Source: Oscillospiraceae bacterium | Lineage (GTDB): Bacteria > Bacillota > Clostridia > Oscillospirales > Oscillospiraceae | DNA: 64,000 nt | Direction: 5' to 3' | Assembly: GCA_015067435.1 (NCBI GenBank) | Contig: SVMM01000006.1 | Span: forward strand, 124,001 to 188,000 | In this document: positions 58,979-64,000 of the stretch, piece by piece | Layout: each line of letters begins with the position of its first letter | How positions within the stretch are numbered: the stretch's first letter is position 1 | The notes under the pieces: generated by a model | The model's database searches: none | Told to the model about the DNA's origin: nothing | Seen by the model: only the letters and a program-made list of their open reading frames with translations | Made by a program: the position numbers and the translations under genes

Positions 58979-59238
58979 TTTGTACCAATTTCTGCGAAAT
59001 CCCGGAAAAAAATTGGTACAAAGCCTTGGTAGCTCCGCAAATCCGCTTGTACCATTTTTCGAGCACGTTTCTAGGTCAATATTGGTACAAGCTCAAAAAC
59101 AAGCCCTGGCAAATCCGAGGTTGTACCAATACACATGCTGTACTCCAGGCTAGAATTGGTACAAAACCACGAGCGGCGCTTCGGCGTCAGGTGTTTGTAC
59201 CATTTTACGCGTATACCAGGAAGTTAAATTGGTACAAA
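58979..59238. repeat. Four-unit hairpin array with TTGTACCA/TGGTACAA ends
   Basis: Eight sites alternate in orientation: TTGTACCAW at 58980, 59047, 59121 and 59195, and TTGGTACAA at 59013, 59082, 59156 and 59229. Each facing pair could fold with a 9-13-bp stem and a loop of about 20 nt. Unit 1 has a 13-bp perfect stem. Units repeat every 67-74 bp, and linkers share AAATCCG. No ORF is seen in this 0.5-kb stretch. The function is unknown. Confidence 0.8.
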
Positions 59239-59401
59239 CCCAAAAACAGCTACCTCTATCAGTTCGACTGCCCATCTATTTGACTGCGCCAAATTAATTT
59301 TAGTCAAATTTGTGTTAGAGACAGATGGGCCACGCTAAATTCGTTGCGTGCTAACTGATTGCGTTATGGGTCGTGCTGCATGGTCCATCTTTTGCTGTTG
59401 C

Positions 59402-59794
59402 CTATTCCTCACTTCCAGTTCCATTCTCTGTCAAATCTTTGGGAACTGCTTCGTCAAGGATGCCTTCTTGCTTTGCGTCCTCCTCAACGAGCTGGTACTG
59501 GTCAGCATTCAATGAAAACGTATTGATTATGGTCTGGCCACTCCCTGGCCTCATGCCCCATCTTCCCCCTGTCCCTCGATTAAGTGGAGAAAAGAATTCG
59601 GATTTCACGCAAAGCAAATATCCATCGCTGCTTACAAAAATGAGCAGCTCGGCATATTTTACAACAGAAACCACTTTGTCGATACCTTTCAGAGACATGA
59701 AGTCGATTCCTTGGCTCCCCTTGTGGTAATGATTCATCTGTTTATTGAGACTATGTTGAATGCTCACGAAAACGCTCTTTTCGACAGAACTCAT
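59402..59794 (-). CDS. Hypothetical protein, 130 residues
   Basis: Not recognised. The frame has a beta-rich middle (VVSVVKYAELLIFVSSDGYL, KSEFFSPLNRGTGGRWGM) and an acidic end. ATG 59794 lacks a clear ribosome site, so start and reality are uncertain. It lies between the hairpin array and decayed sequence, outside the island. Confidence 0.4.
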   Translation of the reverse strand: MSSVEKSVFVSIQHSLNKQMNHYHKGSQGIDFMSLKGIDKVVSVVKYAELLIFVSSDGYLLCVKSEFFSPLNRGTGGRWGMRPGSGQTIINTFSLNADQYQLVEEDAKQEGILDEAVPKDLTENGTGSEE

Positions 59795-59800
59795 ACGCAA

Positions 59801-60276
59801 AGCGCGCTCGGCGAGCCATATGGCGTGTAACAGTCCCTAATCCGATTATTACCTGATAGCTCGGAGCTCAATTATGGGCTTTGAGCTATCAGATTCTGTT
59901 TATCGGGCCTACAGCGATGGTGAATATGCCAATTCACTTATCGCAAATAATCCACGCTATCGTGACCTCTTCAGACTTTTCCACCGTAGGCAAAGCCGCT
60001 TTGTCGGTGAGCGGGGTGTCACTGATAAATGCTTCGGGCAGTTCAGGATTGACATCATTTCCGACACAAATGCTTTTACAGAGAACCCTGCGACGGTATA
60101 CGTCATCGTTTACCGACTCGACTCCGCTCACGACCTTTCCTAAATCAGCGCTTCCCTAAAATTAAGCTCTGCGGTAAAACACTATGGCTCCCGCCAAAGA
60201 CGCCGCCGTCCAAATACCGTTGGCCAATCCCTGTTCAAGCTGAAGGAAAGTCTTGTATAGTTGCCGTCAATCATGT
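59801..60276. other. Mostly non-coding stretch with a possible gene remnant
   Basis: A 65-codon frame on the minus strand (60131-59934, GTG start, ending SEEVTIAWIICDK) has protein-like composition but no recognised family. A frame on the other strand overlaps it. I see no promoter or RNA gene here and treat it as degraded or intergenic DNA. Confidence 0.35.
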
Positions 60277-60317
60277 ATAATTATAAAATGCAAATAGCAT
60301 TTGCATTTTATAATTAT
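60277..60317. repeat. Perfect 19-bp A/T-rich inverted repeat
   Basis: The arm ATAATTATAAAATGCAAAT at 60277-60295 has its exact complement at 60299-60317, with a 3-nt centre. It lies 118 bp upstream of the diguanylate cyclase start. It could be a strong operator, or a terminator for something to the left. Confidence 0.7.
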
Positions 60318-60435
60318 TAATCGCCGTTTCTCTCGCCGTGAACCGCGGCAACCGAGAAACACGGCTTCTATCGTAAGCGCAATGATTCATTTCGCTTACC
60401 ATAATATGATTATGCAAGAGAGAGAGGTAACTGAG

Positions 60436-61596
60436 ATGAACTACTACACCTCCATCACTTTGCTCTCATGGCTCGCGCTGGCGATCCTTTGCATTTTGGT
60501 TCACGAGAACGGGCGCCTTTCGCAAAAGGATAAGCGTCTGTTCTACCTGACTTATTCGCTTGTCGCCCTCTCCGCGCTGTCTGAATGGCTGGGCGTTCAG
60601 CTCAACGGAAACACAGCCTTCCCGCAATGGATGCTTCGCACGGTAAAATGCGCCGACTATATCCTTACCCCGATGGCTGGCGGGGCGTTAGCCGCCCAGC
60701 TTCGCAGTCGAAACATTTGGCGTAAGCTGATCACCATCGTCCTTGTCGTAAACACAGCCTTTCAGTTTGTGGCGTTGTTCACCAGCTGGATGCTCATTGT
60801 CGATGAGCAAAACCACTATTCACACGGTCCTTTTTATCTCGTCTATGGAACGCTGTATATGATTCTGTTCGGGTTGATCATTGCCGATTTCATCTCCTAC
60901 GGGCAGCGTTTCCGGCGGCAGAATAAAGTCTCTATTTACGCAATCCTGGTACTGATGGTCACAGGCGTCGCCCTGCAGGATATTATTGGAGGCGGCAACC
61001 GCACTGTCTACATTGCCCAAACCCTTAGCATGGCGCTGTTGTTTATCCATACCTCAGAGTTTTCCCAACTGGTAGCGGATGATCGGATGCAGGAGCAGCT
61101 AATCCGGATCACAACGGACACACTCACTGGGGTGTCAAGCCGCTTTGCCTATTCCGAAAAGCTGCGGGAGCTGGAGGCTGCGAAACAGCTCCCGGAAAGA
61201 TTTACCGCCGTTTCCGTCGACGTCAACGGCCTCAAGACAGTCAACGATACGCTTGGGCATGAGGCGGGCGACCGCATGATCTGCGCTGCCGCCCAGTGCA
61301 TCACGGAAGCGCTGGGACAATGGGGTATTTGCTATCGCACAGGAGGAGACGAATTCATCGTCCTGGCGGAAATGCCGCCCGAGGAAATTTCCGGCGCTAT
61401 CGCGCTCCTTGCCAAAAAGGCTTCAGAATGGCACAGTGAAAAAGTAAAAACCCTGCATATGGCGGTGGGTTATGCCACAGCCGCACAGTATCCCGGTCTT
61501 TCGGCAGAAAAACTCGTGCATATCGCGGATCAAGCCATGTATGCCGATAAAAGCAATTACTATCACAAAACGGGGCTTGACCGAAGAAGACAATAA
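60436..61596 (+). CDS. Membrane diguanylate cyclase (GGDEF)
   Basis: The 386-residue protein has six or seven membrane helices in residues 1-205 as a sensor of unknown input, then a GGDEF domain. DVNGLKTVNDTLGHEAGDRM supplies the GTP and metal residues, and RTGGDEFIVLAE is the intact active site, so it should make cyclic-di-GMP. The four residues where an RxxD inhibitory site would lie are GQWG, so product inhibition by that site is absent. I use ATG 60436 after GAGAGAGG. A longer frame from 60301 would run through the upstream palindrome. Confidence 0.92.
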   Translation: MNYYTSITLLSWLALAILCILVHENGRLSQKDKRLFYLTYSLVALSALSEWLGVQLNGNTAFPQWMLRTVKCADYILTPMAGGALAAQLRSRNIWRKLITIVLVVNTAFQFVALFTSWMLIVDEQNHYSHGPFYLVYGTLYMILFGLIIADFISYGQRFRRQNKVSIYAILVLMVTGVALQDIIGGGNRTVYIAQTLSMALLFIHTSEFSQLVADDRMQEQLIRITTDTLTGVSSRFAYSEKLRELEAAKQLPERFTAVSVDVNGLKTVNDTLGHEAGDRMICAAAQCITEALGQWGICYRTGGDEFIVLAEMPPEEISGAIALLAKKASEWHSEKVKTLHMAVGYATAAQYPGLSAEKLVHIADQAMYADKSNYYHKTGLDRRRQ

Positions 61597-61705
61597 ACCC
61601 GTATCCCCTTAACAAATTCATAGCATTATTCTTAACACACAAACAGTATTCTTGATTTGCAAGCAGGGTTAGTGCAAAACATTTTTTCATTTCCTCTCAT
61701 TCCGC

Positions 61706-61742
61706 GAAAAGAGGCACCGCAAGGTGTCTCTTTTCGTTTTCT
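61706..61742 (+). terminator. Terminator after the GGDEF gene
   Basis: GAAAAGAGGCACC (61706-61718) pairs with 61723-61735 (one G-T pair), followed by GTTTTCTTT. It lies 110 nt past the stop. Confidence 0.75.
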
Positions 61743-61807
61743 TTATGGCGAGAGAAAGTGATTTGAGCGCCTGGCAGACCTCCCTGTCCGTCACTCCTGC
61801 GCCCGGA

Positions 61808-61975
61808 TCACGCGGCTCTGCGCCGCTCCTCCGACTCCGCATACTGTGTCTCTTCACACTGCGCTTTCTCACAGCCGGGTTCGTCCGCATCGTCGATCCA
61901 TATGATGAGCTTCATGATAAGCCAGGAAACATAGCTCGCTCCGAGTATGGCAAAGAACATTGCAAGCGCGTTCAT
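61808..61975 (-). CDS. Small membrane protein, 55 residues
   Basis: The ORF from ATG 61975 (MNALAMFFAILGASYVSWLI) has one membrane helix and a charged, Glu-rich tail (CEETQYAESEERRRAA). AGAAAGGCGG sits about 9 nt before the start. No family is known. It is too small to judge by homology, but start and composition are good. Confidence 0.5.
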   Translation of the reverse strand: MNALAMFFAILGASYVSWLIMKLIIWIDDADEPGCEKAQCEETQYAESEERRRAA

Positions 61976-62526
61976 AATGAAAACCGCCTTTCTTCCAAGT
62001 TGATGGAAGCATACATCGCGCAGAGTCCATTTATCAGTACTTAAACATATCCCGCCGCGTAAACAGCTCAAGCTTTCCATCCAAGACATGCCCGGTGGGT
62101 GCGGCATAAGAAAAAGGCGGCAGTATGTTGTCAAAACGTAGAATCTGAAGATTCTTCAAATTGAGTTTTTTTGGATTTGTTGCAATTTCATCCCAATGTG
62201 GGGCGTTTCCAAACCGTGTGTGATACTGACGCGAGTGTTTTTTCGAATTCGTTGCAAAAATTCAGATTTCGAAAAGAATTACGAGGTAATTGCAAAAGAA
62301 TAGTTCGATTGTGGAAGCTGCACAAATCGAATTCAGCGGCGCGAAAAAAACATGCTTGCACACGAGAAATAACTGTGATATGACATTGCTGTAACAAAAA
62401 GGAAACAAAAATACGATTTTTGTTGAAGGGGTGTTCCCGGCGCGATATCCCCCTCTGCGAGGAAAAACTGCGAACCCGTCTATTCGTAAAGTAGAACATA
62501 TGTATTATATTGTGGTGGTGCGCAAA
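61976..62526. other. Non-coding gap before the 62.5-64 kb gene run
   Basis: No gene with a plausible start is seen in these 550 bp. Frames on either strand look like chance. A short dyad GAATCT/AGATTC is at 62141-62154. A weak -10-like TATATT lies near 62507. Otherwise I see nothing. Confidence 0.5.
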
Positions 62527-62835
62527 ATGGAGAATCCGGAAGAACGAATCAAATATTGGGTCTACGAGATCGAAATGGCCGAGGCGCTGCACATAGAACT
62601 TGAACGGCAGTTGGCTCTGTTCAAAATGACGCCAGACGAATATTTTGCCGCAGCCATAAGAAACATGCTTGATGATCCCGACGGCACAAAGCGGATGATC
62701 GAGGCGATGAAGGCGTGTCCGGAGGATCGTCAGGAAATCAGACTGATCCGCTATTATCCCGTGCTTACGGATGAAACGGAAGCACAGGCAAAATGCCGGA
62801 AACTGGCGGAGGAAAGTGAGGAATCTGCAATATGA
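62527..62835 (+). CDS. Hypothetical protein, 102 residues
   Basis: Not firmly recognised. The stretch ALHIELERQLALFKMTPDEY and FAAAIRNMLDDP is a helix pair with some likeness to ribbon-helix-helix antitoxins such as RelB. I use ATG 62527, since upstream residues look untranslated. It overlaps the next gene by ATGA. Confidence 0.6.
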   Translation: MENPEERIKYWVYEIEMAEALHIELERQLALFKMTPDEYFAAAIRNMLDDPDGTKRMIEAMKACPEDRQEIRLIRYYPVLTDETEAQAKCRKLAEESEESAI

Positions 62836-63122
62836 CGGAAGAAGACTACAGAAAACTGATATGCCGCGAGTTTGATCAAGACGAGCAGACCGTTCTGATC
62901 ATCTTGATCGCGACGCTGATCAGCTCAGACACCATTTTGTCGGCGGACGACTGCAGAAAATCTCTGACCGAACTGCAGAAGCTGAAATCCGCATTGGGGA
63001 GCCTCACCTTTGAGGCGGAGAAGCAGGAAGAGCTGAAACTGCAGTATATGGAGCGGATAGACGTTGGGTTAAAAATCTGCGAGAGGGATCTGAAAAACTA
63101 TCTGGAAGATGCCGCACGATAA
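62832..63122 (+). CDS. Hypothetical protein, 96 residues
   Basis: Not recognised. It is helical throughout, with a hydrophobic patch (TVLIILIATLISSDTIL) that is too short and too mixed to call a membrane helix. It overlaps the preceding gene by ATGA and is followed after 13 nt by the next, so the run is one operon. Confidence 0.6.
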   Translation: MTEEDYRKLICREFDQDEQTVLIILIATLISSDTILSADDCRKSLTELQKLKSALGSLTFEAEKQEELKLQYMERIDVGLKICERDLKNYLEDAAR

Positions 63123-63135
63123 GGAGGGATGGATC

Positions 63136-63837
63136 ATGGGTGATACCAGCATTATTGCAAGAAGGCTTTCGGACAAGTATGTCCAATACGGATGGAGCGG
63201 CAACGGCGGATACTATGAATGTGTCGGCGCTTGTCTGCTCGAAGACTACCAGACGCCGGAGATGGTAGAATACCTGTTTGCGCTTGGGCAGCTGCACCAG
63301 CTGAACAAGCCGTACAGCGAGTTGACCACGAAGTTTTTCAAGAATGAGCCGACAGGCGAGCCGCATTGGGTCGATCCGAGCGAGCGTTGGATATTCTCGA
63401 AGATCATGTTCATCGATTACGGCTATTTCTATGACAGCGACGGGAAGTGGTACTATGTCATTCCGGGACCGTTTCGGATCAAGATGCCGCTGGAGCTGAT
63501 TGGAAACAATCTCGATAACAAAGGCTATGAGTTCAGCTATCGCCACACAGTTCAGGAGCAGCTGCTCAAGCACATTTTCGAGGATGTGTACCCAAACGAC
63601 GAGGCGTTTCGGAAGGCGCTTGCCGAGGCGGAGTATACTGAACAGAAGATTCGGGAGACCTATGAGGAACTTGCACAGTCGGAACATCCGATCTACGACC
63701 TGTTCGAGAGCCACAAGAGCATCTTTGAGTATTTCGACGATTGGGTGCTTTGCCGTACCGATGCGGAGTATACGAAGATCACGGAGTTCGTAATGAAGCC
63801 GCATACCGAAACCCATATCGAAACCATCAACTGGTGA
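63136..63837 (+). CDS. Hypothetical protein, 233 residues
   Basis: Not recognised. It is acidic and rich in Tyr, Phe and Trp (GWSGNGGYYECVGACLLEDY; FIDYGYFYDSDGKWYYVIPG). It has no signal peptide. AAGGAGGG is 7 nt before ATG 63136. It is probably co-transcribed with its neighbours. Confidence 0.65.
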   Translation: MGDTSIIARRLSDKYVQYGWSGNGGYYECVGACLLEDYQTPEMVEYLFALGQLHQLNKPYSELTTKFFKNEPTGEPHWVDPSERWIFSKIMFIDYGYFYDSDGKWYYVIPGPFRIKMPLELIGNNLDNKGYEFSYRHTVQEQLLKHIFEDVYPNDEAFRKALAEAEYTEQKIRETYEELAQSEHPIYDLFESHKSIFEYFDDWVLCRTDAEYTKITEFVMKPHTETHIETINW

Positions 63838-63851
63838 GGGAGATTGAACTG

Positions 63852-64000
63852 ATGCTGGAAAGATATCATTCGGCCGGGGCATTGGGCAACAGGTATGAGT
63901 CGACGTATGCCTTTGGCATTCCTTTGCTCATTGGCAATGAAAAGGAACCCTTCGATCTCATCCTCTTTGGTAGGGAGTGGGAGGACGACCGGTCGCGTCT
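63852..64000 (+). CDS. Hypothetical protein, 5' part only
   Basis: The start is ATG 63852. The 49 codons before the window edge read MLERYHSAGALGNRYESTYA, then FGIPLLIGNEKEPFDLILFG. It follows the previous stop by 14 nt. It is too short to assign. Confidence 0.55.
   Translation, partial: MLERYHSAGALGNRYESTYAFGIPLLIGNEKEPFDLILFGREWEDDRSR

Noticed and set aside
58979-59238. CRISPR array
   Set aside because: The sites alternate in orientation, are only 9-13 bp, have unequal spacing, and no cas genes are present.
62188-62592. Minus-strand 134-codon frame with aromatic-rich start
   Set aside because: It overlaps the well-started gene at 62527 on the other strand and has no ribosome site or family.

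Overview
The window looks like chromosomal DNA of a GC-rich, Gram-positive-type anaerobe of the class Clostridia, most plausibly an Oscillospiraceae/Ruminococcaceae relative. The reasons are one fused S10-spc-alpha ribosomal operon with the Firmicutes order secY-adk-map-KOW protein-infA-rpmJ, strong AGGAGG ribosome sites with many GTG/TTG starts, zinc-ribbon forms of S14, L24, L36 and adenylate kinase, and no oxygen-linked genes. The genus cannot be read from the sequence.

Layout. (1) 1-9184, minus strand: an exopolysaccharide or glycan cluster transcribed from a promoter near 9.27 kb. Its order is a Wzz-like chain-length protein, a DegT aminotransferase, an initiating phosphoglycosyl transferase and a PglD-like acetyltransferase (together a bacillosamine-type starter sugar set), then two glycosyltransferases, two TupA-like ATP-grasp proteins and a DUF362 protein. 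(2) 9374-25417, minus strand: the ribosomal superoperon from rpsJ to rplQ, with a consensus promoter, a roughly 280-nt leader, two unusual hairpin-bearing internal gaps and a terminator. (3) 25.5-27.7 kb: peptidase T, one hypothetical gene, then tRNA-Leu(UAA) and initiator tRNA-fMet.

(4) 27.7-58.9 kb: a 31.2-kb genomic island inserted in the 3' end of the tRNA-fMet gene. A 49-bp direct repeat (27655 and 58844, two mismatches) marks its ends, and a TGACCCA-N5-TGACCCA pair lies just inside each end. It has a tyrosine integrase, an excisionase-like protein, a MobP-type relaxase with an accessory protein, a replication-initiator-like protein and a candidate oriT, but no type IV secretion genes, so it reads as an integrative mobilizable element. 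Its cargo is defence-rich. One block holds Vsr, a C5 methyltransferase, a probable Cfr10I/Bse634I-like restriction enzyme, an unknown protein, a nuclease-helicase and a MORC-like GHKL ATPase. A second holds a Gabija pair (gajAB) sitting on the scar of a type I R-M operon. Others hold a HipA-like kinase with an HTH partner, a CoiA-like nuclease, a SLOG protein with an Xre regulator, a thioredoxin-fold ArsC/Spx fusion, and a DUF6076-plus-sigma-factor pair. Eight copies of a short repeat (consensus TTCTTTGnCTAT then rGCGGCGCA), all in the same orientation, lie between these blocks and nowhere inside them.

(5) 58.9-64 kb: beyond the island is an array of four roughly 70-74-bp hairpin units ending in TTGTACCA/TGGTACAA, a small unknown gene, degraded sequence, a membrane diguanylate cyclase, a small membrane protein and a four-gene run of unrecognised proteins that leaves the window.

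The most novel-looking features are the cassette-like island with its boundary repeat, the composite MORC-linked restriction system with an unrecognised component, and the TTGTACCA hairpin array.
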